Part shown: in pieces, positions 17,981 to 26,904 of the stretch | Layout: every line of letters begins with the position of its first letter | Position numbering within the stretch: the first letter of the stretch is position 1 | Source of the DNA: Tautonia plasticadhaerens | GTDB taxonomy: Bacteria; Planctomycetota; Planctomycetia; Isosphaerales; Isosphaeraceae | Direction of reading: 5' to 3' | DNA: 64,000 nt | Assembly: GCF_007752535.1 (NCBI RefSeq) | Contig: NZ_CP036426.1 | Location: 4,030,001-4,094,000 of the forward strand | The notes under the pieces: model-generated | Database searches by the model: none | What the model was told of the DNA's origin: nothing | Seen by the model: only the letters and a program-made list of their open reading frames with translations | Program-made: the position numbers and the translations under genes

Positions 17981-19264
17981 ATGAATCCGTCGTCGTCCCT
18001 GAGTCGATTGGCCCGAGACCGAGGAGGGTCGCCGATCAGCGACCTGATGAAGCGTGCGCTCGACAACCCCCGGCTGATCTCCCTGGCCGCCGGGTTCGTC
18101 GACCCCGCCTCGCTGCCGCTGGATCCCACCAATCGGGCCGTCGACGCCCTGCTGGGGGATCCGGCCCTCGGCCGTCGGGCCTTGCAGTACGGGACGACCA
18201 TCGGCGACCCGTCGCTCCGGGCCCGGCTCGTCCGGCGGCTGGAGCGGGAGGAGGACGCCCTGCCGGGGCAGTTCGAGCACGTCGTGCCCCGGACGGTGGT
18301 GACCAACGGCTCCCAGCAGTTGCTCTACCTGGTGGCCGAGGCGCTGATCGACCCGGGGGACGTCGTCCTGGTCGAGTCGCCGACCTATTTCGTCTTCATG
18401 GGGCTGATCGAGGGGCGGGGGGCCCGGGTGATCGGCGTGGAGACGGACGAGGGCGGCCTGAACCTGGAGGCGCTGGAGGAGACGCTCCGCAGGCTCGAGG
18501 CCGAGGGCGACCTGCCCCGGGTGAAGCTGATCTACACGGTCAGCGAGCACTCGAACCCGACCGGGATCAGCCTGGCGGAGGGCCGCCGGGGGCCGCTGGT
18601 CGAGCTGGCGAACCGGTGGTCGAAGGGGCATCAGATCTTCGTGCTCGAGGACGCGGCGTATCGGGGCCTGAGCTTCTCGGGCCGGGAGCCGTCGAGCGTC
18701 TGGAGGCACGACGAGGAGGGGCGCTGCGTCATCCTCGCCCGGACCTTCAGCAAGAGCTTCAGCCCGGGGCTCAAGACCGGCTTCGGCGTGTTGCCCGAGG
18801 CGCTGGTCGGGCCCGTGCTGAGCCTGAAGGGGGACCACGACTTCGGCTCCAACAACTTCGCCCAGATGGTGCTCGATCGCGCCCTCGGCGACGGCGGCTA
18901 CGACGCCCAGGTGGCCCGGCTCCGCGAGGTCTACCGGGACAAGTGCGCCGTGCTGCTCGGGGCGCTGGGGGAGCACCTCGGCGGGGTCGAGGGCGTGAGC
19001 TGGACGGTCCCCAGGGGCGGGCTCTACGTCTGGCTGACGGTGCCGGAGTGGCTGGACACGGGCAAGGCGGGGCCGCTCTTCTCCCGGGCCCTGGAGCACG
19101 AGGTGCTCTACGTGCCGGGGTGCTACGCCTTCGCCGAGGAGCCGGGACCGGTGCCGAACAACCACGCCCGGCTCTGCTTCGGCGTGCCGGACGAGGATCA
19201 GTTGCGCGAGGGAGCCCGGCGGCTGGCCGGGGCCCTGGCGAGCTGCGGCGAGCAGGTCGCCTGA
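17981..19264 (+). CDS. PLP-dependent class I/II aminotransferase
   Basis: 427 residues, fold-type I enzyme of the 2-aminoadipate/MocR-catalytic-domain branch. The N-terminus (SPISDLMKRALDNPRLISLA) is typical of that branch. The PLP Lys is Lys258 in RTFSKSFSPGLKTG, with the Asn of HSNPTG and Asp/Tyr of VLEDAAYR around the ring. No DNA-binding domain is attached. It would move an amino group between an amino acid and a 2-oxo acid; the substrate cannot be set from sequence. The ATG at 17981 follows a promoter; a longer frame before it runs through a hairpin. It is followed by two LptF/LptG-type genes on the same strand with a 94-base gap. Confidence 0.88.
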   Translation: MNPSSSLSRLARDRGGSPISDLMKRALDNPRLISLAAGFVDPASLPLDPTNRAVDALLGDPALGRRALQYGTTIGDPSLRARLVRRLEREEDALPGQFEHVVPRTVVTNGSQQLLYLVAEALIDPGDVVLVESPTYFVFMGLIEGRGARVIGVETDEGGLNLEALEETLRRLEAEGDLPRVKLIYTVSEHSNPTGISLAEGRRGPLVELANRWSKGHQIFVLEDAAYRGLSFSGREPSSVWRHDEEGRCVILARTFSKSFSPGLKTGFGVLPEALVGPVLSLKGDHDFGSNNFAQMVLDRALGDGGYDAQVARLREVYRDKCAVLLGALGEHLGGVEGVSWTVPRGGLYVWLTVPEWLDTGKAGPLFSRALEHEVLYVPGCYAFAEEPGPVPNNHARLCFGVPDEDQLREGARRLAGALASCGEQVA

Positions 19265-19358
19265 AACGGGCTGAGTCGGGCGGGACGGGATCGGGCGCCG
19301 AGTCGATCGATCGGACCGGGGCAGGGAACGCCCCGATGGCCTCGCGAGGGAACGCGAC

Positions 19359-20588
19359 GTGAACGGACTCCTTCGCCGATACGCGACCGGCATCCTGCCG
19401 AGGTACGTCATGGCGCAGGTCGCCAAGGCGTTCTCGCTGGCCTTGCTGATGCTCACCAGCATCTTCGTGCTCGTCGTGGTGGTCGCCAAGGCGGCCGACG
19501 TGGGGCTCGGGCCGCGGGAGATCGCCATGATGCTCCCCCTGGCGGTGCCGAGCACCCTGCCCTACACGGCGCCGGTGTCGCTGCTGTTCGCGGTGTCGGT
19601 CGTCTACGGCCGGATCGCCTCGGACAACGAGGTGCTCGCCGTGAAGGCGTCGGGCCAGGGGGCGATGACGATGATGCTGCCGTCGTTCCTCGTCGGGGCG
19701 ATCCTCAGCGGCGGCCTGATCTTCCTGAGCAACGACCTGATCCCGAGGGCCACCCACCAGACCAAGGTGGCGCTCTTGAGCAACCTGGAGGAGCACTTCT
19801 ACCGGATCCTGAAGAAGGAGCGGTCGTTCGACAACCCGCTCTGGCCGTTCAAGATCGAGGTGGAGGACGTCGAGGACAAGACCCTCGTCGGCGCCCGGTT
19901 CTCGCACCGGAACAAGTCCCCGGAGGCCGAGTCGCCGTTCGACCTCTACATCTTCGCCGAGCGGGCGGCGATCCGGTTCGACAAGGACGAGGAGAAGATC
20001 GTGGTCGGCCTGGAGGACGCCTACGTCATCGGCGACCACAAGCGGCCGGACTTCGTGCTGATCGACAAGGAACGCCTCGAATTGCCGATGCCCGGCAACC
20101 GGGACATGGTCGGCACGGTGCAGGAGCTGACCACCGGCCAGATCATGGACGAGCAGGAGCTCTGCATGACGAAGTCGGTCGAGGACCGCCGGAGGCAGTC
20201 GGTGGCGGCGTCGCTCTGGATCGCCTCGGGCCGGCCGAGGCTGGTCAACTGGGGCTTCGTCCGCCAGGCGTTCATCGACTACGACTACTTCGAGCACCGC
20301 TACGACAAGCTCGAGACCGAGAAGCAGATGCGGGTGGCCATCGCGTTCAGCCCCCTGTTCTTCGTGCTGCTCGGCACGCCGGTCGGCATCTGGAGGGCCC
20401 GGGGGGACTTCCTCACGGCCTTCATGGTCTGCTTCCTGCCGATCATCACCATCTATTACCCGCTCACCCTCTTCGGCGTGAACCTGGGCAAGGAGGGGAT
20501 GGTCGAGCCGCTCCTGGCCCTCTGGGCCGGCAACCTCGTGCTGGCGGTGCTCTGCGGCCTGGTGCTCCGGCCGGTGCTGCGGCACTGA
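19359..20588 (+). CDS. LptF/LptG-family permease (first copy)
   Basis: 409 residues with the YjgP/YjgQ architecture: three transmembrane helices in the first 125 residues, a periplasmic beta-jellyroll-like region to about residue 325, and three more helices to the end. LptF and LptG together with the ATPase LptB extract lipopolysaccharide or a related lipid from the inner membrane. The motif TPVGIWRARGDF at the start of the second helix block fits the family. The start is GTG with GAGGGAA upstream. A second family member follows after 55 bases, so the pair can form the heterodimer, though which is LptF and which LptG is uncertain. No LptB ATPase gene is in the window. Confidence 0.88.
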   Translation: MNGLLRRYATGILPRYVMAQVAKAFSLALLMLTSIFVLVVVVAKAADVGLGPREIAMMLPLAVPSTLPYTAPVSLLFAVSVVYGRIASDNEVLAVKASGQGAMTMMLPSFLVGAILSGGLIFLSNDLIPRATHQTKVALLSNLEEHFYRILKKERSFDNPLWPFKIEVEDVEDKTLVGARFSHRNKSPEAESPFDLYIFAERAAIRFDKDEEKIVVGLEDAYVIGDHKRPDFVLIDKERLELPMPGNRDMVGTVQELTTGQIMDEQELCMTKSVEDRRRQSVAASLWIASGRPRLVNWGFVRQAFIDYDYFEHRYDKLETEKQMRVAIAFSPLFFVLLGTPVGIWRARGDFLTAFMVCFLPIITIYYPLTLFGVNLGKEGMVEPLLALWAGNLVLAVLCGLVLRPVLRH

Positions 20589-20643
20589 TCCGGCGGCGGG
20601 TCGGTCGGATCGGGCCGGGTTTCCAAGGAAGGGAGGGGGCCGG

Positions 20644-21819
20644 ATGCTGCGGATCCTGGACAGGCAGCGCTACTGGGCCTTCCTGAAGGCCTACGTCATC
20701 TGCTTCGTCTCGCTGGTCGGGCTGATCATCGTCATCGACGCCTTCGCCAACTTCGACGAGTTCACCCAGGCCGCCGGCGGCCTGGCGCTGCTGAAGAAGA
20801 TCGGCCGCTATTACCTCGTGCGGACGAGCCTGTTCCTGGACCGGCTCAGCGGGGTGATCGCCATGATGGCCGCCGTCTTCACGGCGACCTGGATGCAGCG
20901 CAACAACGAGCTGCTGGCGATGCTCGCCGCCGGGGTCGGCACCAAGCGGGTCATCCGCCCGGTGCTTATCTCCGCCTGCCTGGTCAACGGCGTCGCCGTC
21001 CTGAACCAGGAATGGGTGATGCCCGAGATCGCCGACGAGCTGATGCAGAAGCCGGCCCACTTCGACGGCAAGCAGGTCACCGCCTTCCACAGCAGGCAGG
21101 ACCGCAACGGCGTCGCCGTCAGCGTGGGGACCGGCGGCGAGGGGGACCCCCGGCGTCGGATCGTCACCAAGTTCCACGCCTTCCTACCCGTGCCCGCCCT
21201 GGGCACCTTCGGCACCGTCGACGCCGCCGAGGCGGCCTACGTCCCCCCCGGGCACGCCGGCGTGCCCCACTCCGGCGGCTGGCTGCTCCGGCGCGCCCGG
21301 GTCAGCCCCCCCGACGCCCCGGTCGACCCCGAGTTGCTGATCGAGCTGCAGGCCCCCGACGGCCTGGCGGGCTTCCCCCCCTCGAAGGACGGCCTGGCGG
21401 ATCTCGGCGGCCGGACCTTCTTCCTCAGGACCGACGTCTCCTTCAAGGCGATCACCCGGGACCACCGCGAGTGGTTCCGATACGCCTCCACCCCCGACCT
21501 GGTCGAGGCCCTGGCCGACCCGTCGAACGACCCGGAGAAGACCGAGATCGCCGTGTACCTGCACACGAGGATGCTCCGCCCGCTGATGGGCATGGCGCTG
21601 CTGTTCCTCTCCCTGCCGCTGGTCCTCGGCGGCGAGGGGAGGAACATGTTCCTCAACCTCGGCCTGTCGCTGGCGACCTCGGCCGCCTATTACGGGACGC
21701 TCAACGTGGCCCAGTACCTCGGCGGCAACGGGGTGCTCACGCCGATGATCGCCGCCTGGGGGCCGCTGGTCGCCTTCGGGACGATCGCGGCGGCGCGCTG
21801 GGACTCGATCCGGACCTGA
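20644..21819 (+). CDS. LptF/LptG-family permease (second copy)
   Basis: 391 residues, same topology as its neighbour: N-terminal helices (AFLKAYVICFVSLVGLIIVI onward), a periplasmic domain of about 190 residues, and C-terminal helices with MALLFLSLPLVLGG. A strong AAGGAAGGGAGG precedes the ATG. It is likely co-transcribed with the first copy and forms the transmembrane part of a lipid exporter with it. The two proteins are diverged, as expected for an LptF/LptG pair and not a recent duplication. An unusually Pro- and His-rich loop in the periplasmic domain (around 21240-21330) has no obvious counterpart in the E. coli proteins. Confidence 0.88.
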   Translation: MLRILDRQRYWAFLKAYVICFVSLVGLIIVIDAFANFDEFTQAAGGLALLKKIGRYYLVRTSLFLDRLSGVIAMMAAVFTATWMQRNNELLAMLAAGVGTKRVIRPVLISACLVNGVAVLNQEWVMPEIADELMQKPAHFDGKQVTAFHSRQDRNGVAVSVGTGGEGDPRRRIVTKFHAFLPVPALGTFGTVDAAEAAYVPPGHAGVPHSGGWLLRRARVSPPDAPVDPELLIELQAPDGLAGFPPSKDGLADLGGRTFFLRTDVSFKAITRDHREWFRYASTPDLVEALADPSNDPEKTEIAVYLHTRMLRPLMGMALLFLSLPLVLGGEGRNMFLNLGLSLATSAAYYGTLNVAQYLGGNGVLTPMIAAWGPLVAFGTIAAARWDSIRT

Positions 21820-21995
21820 CCGACGCCGGCCCGGGGATGCCCGCCGGACCTCGGGAGGATGCCCCCCGGCGCCGCCCCGGGGGCCCCGGCGGGCCGTCGA
21901 CGTCCCGGGACCCCGTCGACCTGCGCGGTCGATTCGGCGACGATTCGATGGTGCGAGGGGGATGACCTCGCATCGATCGAACCGGAGGGCCGCGC

Positions 21996-24900
21996 ATGGC
22001 CACCGACGTCCCCGACCGTTGCCCGACCTGCGGCGCCGACCTCCCCGCCGACGTCCCCCCGGGCACATGCCCCCGCTGCTTCGCCCCCCTCGAGCCCGAC
22101 GGCCCTCCCCCGGCCCGGGACCGCTCGGGCGAATCCGCCCCCCCCGTCGACTTCGACGGTCCCGGGGGCCTGATGGAGACGCTCCCCTCCGGCGAGGGGG
22201 ACGCGACTCGCGGGCCGCTCCGGGACACGCAGGAGGGCCCGGAGCCTCCCCTCGTCCGGCCCGGCTCCCCCGGGCTCCTGGCCCCGACCGGCCCACCGTG
22301 CCGCATCCGGCTGCTCGGCGAGATCGCCCGGGGGGGGATGGGTGCGATCCTCAGGGGGAGGGACGAGGTCCTCGGCCGCGAGGTCGCCGTCAAGGTCCTC
22401 CTGGACCGGCACCGCGACCGTCCCGACCTGATCCGGCGGTTCGTCGAGGAGGCGCGGATCGGCGGCCAGCTCCAGCACCCCGGCGTCGTGCCGATCTACG
22501 AGCTGGGCGCCTTCGACGACCGACGCCCCTACTTCGCCATGAAGCTGGTGGAGGGGCGGACCCTCGCGGCCCTGCTGGCCGGCCGGCCGTCGCCGGCCGA
22601 CGGGCTGCCGAGGCTCCTGGGGGTCTTCGAGCAGGTCTGCCAGACGATGGGCTATGCCCACGCGCGCGGGGTCGTCCACCGGGACCTCAAGCCGCCGAAC
22701 GTGATGGTCGGCGGCTTCGGCGAGGTCCAGGTCATGGACTGGGGCCTGGCGAAGCTCCTCCGACGGGGAGGGGTCACCGACGACCGGCCGGCCGAGGAGG
22801 TCGACGAGCCGGAGTCGATCGACGACGCGATCGGGGACGGGTCGGGCTCCGACCCCTCCCGGGCCGGGTCGATCCTGGGCACCCCGGCGTACATGAGCCC
22901 CGAGCAGGCCCGGGGCGAGGTGGGCCGGCTCGACGAGCGGTCCGACGTCTTCGCGCTGGGCTCGATCCTCTGCGAGATCCTGACCGGGCAGCCGGCGTAC
23001 GCCGGCCGCGCCGCCGACGAGGTCCGCCGCCGGGCGGCCCGGGGGGACACGGGCGAGGCGCTGGCCCGCCTCGGCCCCTGCGGGGCCGACGCCGAGCTGA
23101 TCGCCCTGGCGAGGGACTGCCTGGCCGTCGACCCCTGCGCCCGCCCCCGCGATGCCGGGGTCGTCGCCTCCCGCCTGACCGCCCACCTCGCGGGCGTCCA
23201 GCGTCGGCTGCGCGAGGCCGAACGCGACCGGGCCGTGGCCGAGGCCCGGGCCGGGGCGGAACGCTCGAGGCGACGGCTCCAGCTCGGCCTGGCCGCGTCG
23301 ATCCTGGCCCTGATGGCCCTCGGCGGCCTGGCCACCGCCTACGAGGTCCGGCGGGGCCACGACCGAGCGACCCGCGCCGCCCGGGGGCTGGCCGAGGTGG
23401 GGGCCCTGATCGACCGGGCCCGACGCCGGCCCGAGGAGCCGGGCCGCTGGGACGAGGCGCTGGAGGCGATCCGGGGAGCCCGGGACGAGGTGGCCGGGGG
23501 TGGGGCCGGGGCCCTGGCGATGCTCGCCGCGCAGCGGGCCGACGCCCGGGCCGGATTGCAGGACGCCGAGCGCGACGCGCAACTGCTCCGGAGGCTGGCC
23601 GAGCTCCGCGTCCTCCGGGCCTTCCAGGGCCTGGTCCCGTCCGAGGAGGGATACGCCCAGGCCTTCCGGGACGCCGACCTGGACCTCCGGTCGCTCCCGG
23701 TCGACGAGGTCGTGGCCCGCCTCCGTCGCCGTCCCGGGCCGGTGGTCGTCGCGCTGGTCCCCTACCTGGACGACTGGTTCATGATGCTCGGGGGGGGCGG
23801 CGCCCCCGGCCTGGAGCGGACGCTCCTGGAGATCGGCCGGGCGGCCGACCCCGACCCCTTCCGCAGTCGGCTCCGAGACCTGTTGCTCTCGGCCCGGGAC
23901 CGGGGCGCCCTGGGGGCCCAACTCCCGGCGCTTCGGGGGCTGGCGACCGACCCGGAGGCGGATGAGTTGCCGGCCCCGACGGCCGTCCTGCTGGGCTGGG
24001 CCCTGGCCTGGGCCGGGGACATGGAGGGGGAGGCGGCCCTGCTGGAACGCGCCGTGGTCCGCCATCCCGACGACCTCTGGATCAACCTCACCCTGGGCTA
24101 CGTGCTGACCCAGGTGAACCGGCCCGAGGACGCGCTCCGCTACTACACCGTGGCCCGGGCCCTCCGGCCCGATTCGGCGTTCTACATGGCGGTGCTGCTC
24201 CGGCAACTGGGACGGGACGAGGAGGCGGGACGCATCTACGACGACCTGGGCCGCCGCCTCCCCGACCGGTTCGAGATCCTCGGGGATCATGGCCTGTTCC
24301 TGCTCGACCGGGGCCGGGCCGAGGAGGCCGGGCCGGTGCTGGACCGCGCGGTCGCGGTGAAGCGGGCCGAGATCGCCCGACGGCCCGACTCCACCCGCCT
24401 CCGCCTCGACCTGATCGAGCTGCTGGCCCGCCGGGGGATGCTCGACGAGGCGATCGCCGCCTACCGGGAGGCGACCCGGCTCGGGATCGCGGATCTCGTG
24501 TTCCACGCCTCCTTCGCCGGCACCATGTCGGCCCGGGGGAGACACGAGGAGGCGCTCGCCGCCCTCGGCGAGGTGAAGGCCCTGGACCCCGATTACGGCC
24601 CGGAATGGGTGCGGGGGATCGAGCGCAAGGCGGCACTGGCCCCGAGGCTCCCGGGCGTGATCTCCGGCGACGACGCCCCGGCCGACGCCGCCGAGGCGAT
24701 CGACTTCGCCATGCTCGCCTACGACGCCCGGGCCTACGCCGACGCCACCCGCCTCTTCACCGAGGCCCTGGGGGCCGGATCGGGGCTGGGCGAGGACCGA
24801 CGGGCCCGGCACCGCTCCGACGCCGCCCGATGCGCCGTCCGGGCCGCCGCCGAGGCCTCGGATGACCCGGCGGGCGGCCCCGCCGCCGGGGCCGAACTCC

Positions 24901-25145
24901 GGGGTCGGGCGCTCTCCTGGCTCCGGGCCGACCTGGGGCGCTGGGCCGAGCTGCTCGACGCCGATGCCCCCGCCGGCCGCCTCGTGGTCGAGCTCTCCCT
25001 GAGGCGATGGCAGACGGACCCCGACCTGGCGCCCGTCCGGGGCCCGTCCGCCCTGGCCCGCCTGCCCGTCGCCGAGCGGGCCGAGTGGCGCACCTTCTGG
25101 TCCGAGGTCGACCGGCTCCGCTCGGACTCCTTGCCGTCACCCTGA
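21996..25145 (+). CDS. Ser/Thr protein kinase with zinc ribbon and TPR domains
   Basis: 1,049 residues. A zinc ribbon with CxxC at 9-12 and 25-28 opens the protein. The kinase domain follows a Pro-rich linker: glycine loop IARGGMGA, catalytic Lys133, HRDLKPPNV with Asp230, and DWG (Asp248) in place of the usual DFG, a substitution common in planctomycete kinases. [10 protein letters not shown] closes the activation segment. One transmembrane helix ([19 protein letters not shown]) separates the cytoplasmic kinase from a long C-terminal part with several TPR-like repeats, such as [17 protein letters not shown]. Kinase activity looks intact. The C-terminal TPR part would sense or bind a partner on the far side of the membrane. 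It is transcribed alone, after the permease genes. Confidence 0.92.
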   Translation: MATDVPDRCPTCGADLPADVPPGTCPRCFAPLEPDGPPPARDRSGESAPPVDFDGPGGLMETLPSGEGDATRGPLRDTQEGPEPPLVRPGSPGLLAPTGPPCRIRLLGEIARGGMGAILRGRDEVLGREVAVKVLLDRHRDRPDLIRRFVEEARIGGQLQHPGVVPIYELGAFDDRRPYFAMKLVEGRTLAALLAGRPSPADGLPRLLGVFEQVCQTMGYAHARGVVHRDLKPPNVMVGGFGEVQVMDWGLAKLLRRGGVTDDRPAEEVDEPESIDDAIGDGSGSDPSRAGSILGTPAYMSPEQARGEVGRLDERSDVFALGSILCEILTGQPAYAGRAADEVRRRAARGDTGEALARLGPCGADAELIALARDCLAVDPCARPRDAGVVASRLTAHLAGVQRRLREAERDRAVAEARAGAERSRRRLQLGLAASILALMALGGLATAYEVRRGHDRATRAARGLAEVGALIDRARRRPEEPGRWDEALEAIRGARDEVAGGGAGALAMLAAQRADARAGLQDAERDAQLLRRLAELRVLRAFQGLVPSEEGYAQAFRDADLDLRSLPVDEVVARLRRRPGPVVVALVPYLDDWFMMLGGGGAPGLERTLLEIGRAADPDPFRSRLRDLLLSARDRGALGAQLPALRGLATDPEADELPAPTAVLLGWALAWAGDMEGEAALLERAVVRHPDDLWINLTLGYVLTQVNRPEDALRYYTVARALRPDSAFYMAVLLRQLGRDEEAGRIYDDLGRRLPDRFEILGDHGLFLLDRGRAEEAGPVLDRAVAVKRAEIARRPDSTRLRLDLIELLARRGMLDEAIAAYREATRLGIADLVFHASFAGTMSARGRHEEALAALGEVKALDPDYGPEWVRGIERKAALAPRLPGVISGDDAPADAAEAIDFAMLAYDARAYADATRLFTEALGAGSGLGEDRRARHRSDAARCAVRAAAEASDDPAGGPAAGAELRGRALSWLRADLGRWAELLDADAPAGRLVVELSLRRWQTDPDLAPVRGPSALARLPVAERAEWRTFWSEVDRLRSDSLPSP

Positions 25146-25222
25146 CCGCCTCGCCCCGGGCCATTTGCCATGAGGCACGCGCGGGCGGCCCGACGGGGAC
25201 ACCCGACCGGGCGGGTCGCGGT

Positions 25223-26503
25223 TCAGACCCGGGCCAGCACCAGCGAGGCGTTCTGGCCGCCGAAGCCGAAGCTGTTGGACATCGCCACCCGCACGGAATC
25301 TTCCCTCGCCGTGTTGGGGACGTAGTCGAGGTCGCAATTCGGGTCCGGCGTGGCCTGGTTGATGGTGGGGGGGATGACGCCCCGGTCCAGGGTGATGGCG
25401 GTGGCGGCGGCCTCCAGGGCGCCGGAGGCGCCGATGAGGTGGCCGACCATCGACTTCTGCGAGCTGATCGGGATCGTCTTCGACCGGTGGCCGAAGACGC
25501 GCTTCACGGCGTTGGTCTCCATGATGTCGTTGAGCCGGGTGCTCGTGCCGTGGGCGTTGATGTAGTTGACGGCGCTGGGGTCGGTCTTGGCCTCCCTCAG
25601 GGCCGCGTGGATGGAGAGCGCCGCCCCCTTGCCGGTGGGCTCGGGGCGGGTGATGCCGTAGGCGTCGAAGGAGGAGCCGTAGCCGGTGACCTCGGCGAAG
25701 ATCTTGGCGCGTCGGCGTCGGGCGTTCTGCAGGCTCTCCAGCATCAGGACCGCCGCGCCCTCGCCCAGGACGAAGCCGTCCCGCTCGCCGTCGAAGGGGC
25801 GGGAGACCTCGGCCGGGGCCCGGGTGGAGCGGCTCAGCGCGTTCATGGCCTGGTAGGCGACCAGCAGCAGGGGGTCGAGCCGGCTGTCGCAGCCGCCGGC
25901 GAGCATCAGGTCGGCGTCCCCCCGGGCGATCAGCCGGAAGGCCTCCCCCACGGCCTGGGTGCCGGCGGCGCAGGCGGTGACGATCGTGTTGTTGGGCCCC
26001 ATCGCCTGGTGCAGGATCGAGATGTGCGCCGCCGCCATGTTCGGCAGGTGCTTCATCAGCCAGAGCGGGAACATCGACTCGGCCTGGGCGATCGAGAACT
26101 GCTTCCAGTCGAGCGTGCCGTCCCGGGCCATGCCGGCGGCGATCGGCGCCGCCAACTCGCCCAGGGCCATCGGCGTGATGCCGGTGCCCATGCAGACGCC
26201 GAATCGGGCCGGGTCGACCCGGTCGGGGTCGATCCCGGCGTCCTCGGCCGCCAGGGCGGCGGCCCCGACGGCGAAGTTCACCGCCCGGCTCATCACCTTG
26301 GCGTTCTTCTTGTGCTCGCCGAGGTAGGGGGTCACGTCGAACCCCTTCACCTCGCCGGCGATCCGGACGGGGAGGCCGGTCGCATCGAAGCTCTCGATCG
26401 GGCCGACGCCGGAACGGCCTTCGGCGATCGCCTCGCTGAACGCGACGCGACCGACGCCGTTCGGAGCGACGATCCCGATCCCCGTGATCACCACCCGGCG
26501 CAT
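25223..26503 (-). CDS. fabF: Beta-ketoacyl-ACP synthase II
   Basis: 426 residues, elongating ketosynthase of fatty-acid synthesis. The triad is Cys178 (TACAAGTQA), His318 (NAHGTST) and His355 (SMVGHLIGA), and the gatekeeper-loop region FGFGGQNASL is intact. It is closer to textbook FabF than the copy at 15 kb. The ATG at 26503 directly follows a purine-rich GAGGGGGG. A convincing minus-strand promoter lies about 125-150 bases upstream. It is divergent from an aminotransferase gene and convergent with the kinase gene, so it forms its own transcription unit. Confidence 0.94.
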   Translation of the reverse strand: MRRVVITGIGIVAPNGVGRVAFSEAIAEGRSGVGPIESFDATGLPVRIAGEVKGFDVTPYLGEHKKNAKVMSRAVNFAVGAAALAAEDAGIDPDRVDPARFGVCMGTGITPMALGELAAPIAAGMARDGTLDWKQFSIAQAESMFPLWLMKHLPNMAAAHISILHQAMGPNNTIVTACAAGTQAVGEAFRLIARGDADLMLAGGCDSRLDPLLLVAYQAMNALSRSTRAPAEVSRPFDGERDGFVLGEGAAVLMLESLQNARRRRAKIFAEVTGYGSSFDAYGITRPEPTGKGAALSIHAALREAKTDPSAVNYINAHGTSTRLNDIMETNAVKRVFGHRSKTIPISSQKSMVGHLIGASGALEAAATAITLDRGVIPPTINQATPDPNCDLDYVPNTAREDSVRVAMSNSFGFGGQNASLVLARV

Positions 26504-26626
26504 CGACTATCCCCCCTCGCCTCGGTGCTGCGATCGTCCGCGGTGTCCATCTCGTCGAGGCCCTCGACCCGGCGACACCGGCTCCGCAGTCGTCGCGCCG
26601 GTCGGGCGATGCCTGGCTCATTGGGC

Positions 26627-26655
26627 ATCTTACAATGCGGACAACGCGGGAGCAA
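26627..26655 (-). promoter_or_regulatory. Promoter for fabF
   Basis: On the minus strand TTGCTC (26650-26655) and TAAGAT (26627-26632) are separated by exactly 17 bases, inside the low-GC part of the gap. The leader would be about 115 bases. Confidence 0.6.
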
Positions 26656-26749
26656 GTTAGAATAGCCACTCTGGGAGGTTCGGCGCATTTGCTTCGGTTG
26701 GCTCGCCTTTTCCGGCGATCGGCCCGCCGACCCGCCGCGAACCGGCCGA

Positions 26750-26778
26750 GTGACCGCGGGGTCCGGGGTTGCTAGAAT
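26750..26778 (+). promoter_or_regulatory. Promoter for the aspartate-type aminotransferase
   Basis: GTGACC at 26750-26755 and TAGAAT at 26773-26778 with a 17-base spacer. The -10 is in the context TTGCTAGAAT, a string that recurs upstream of other genes in this window. Confidence 0.55.
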
Positions 26779-26904
26779 GGGGGGCCGCGTCGGGTGGGCG
26801 CGGGTCGGCGACGCGGTCGGAGGGGCGGGGCCCGGTCGGGCCCGCCCGGCGGTCGGGTCGTGCTCGGAAATCATCGGCTCCGGGGAACTCGGGGAGAGCG
26901 TTCG

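Larger units (their letters stand above)
26504..26904. other. Divergent promoter region between fabF and an aminotransferase
   Basis: 401 bases, with a clear drop in GC between about 26610 and 26700. It contains one promoter facing each way (separate entries). No gene is seen. Confidence 0.6.

Noticed and set aside
26794-26904. N-terminal extension of the aspartate-type aminotransferase
   Set aside because: The added 37 residues are Gly/Arg-rich, not found in the family, and a good ribosome site precedes the ATG at 26905.
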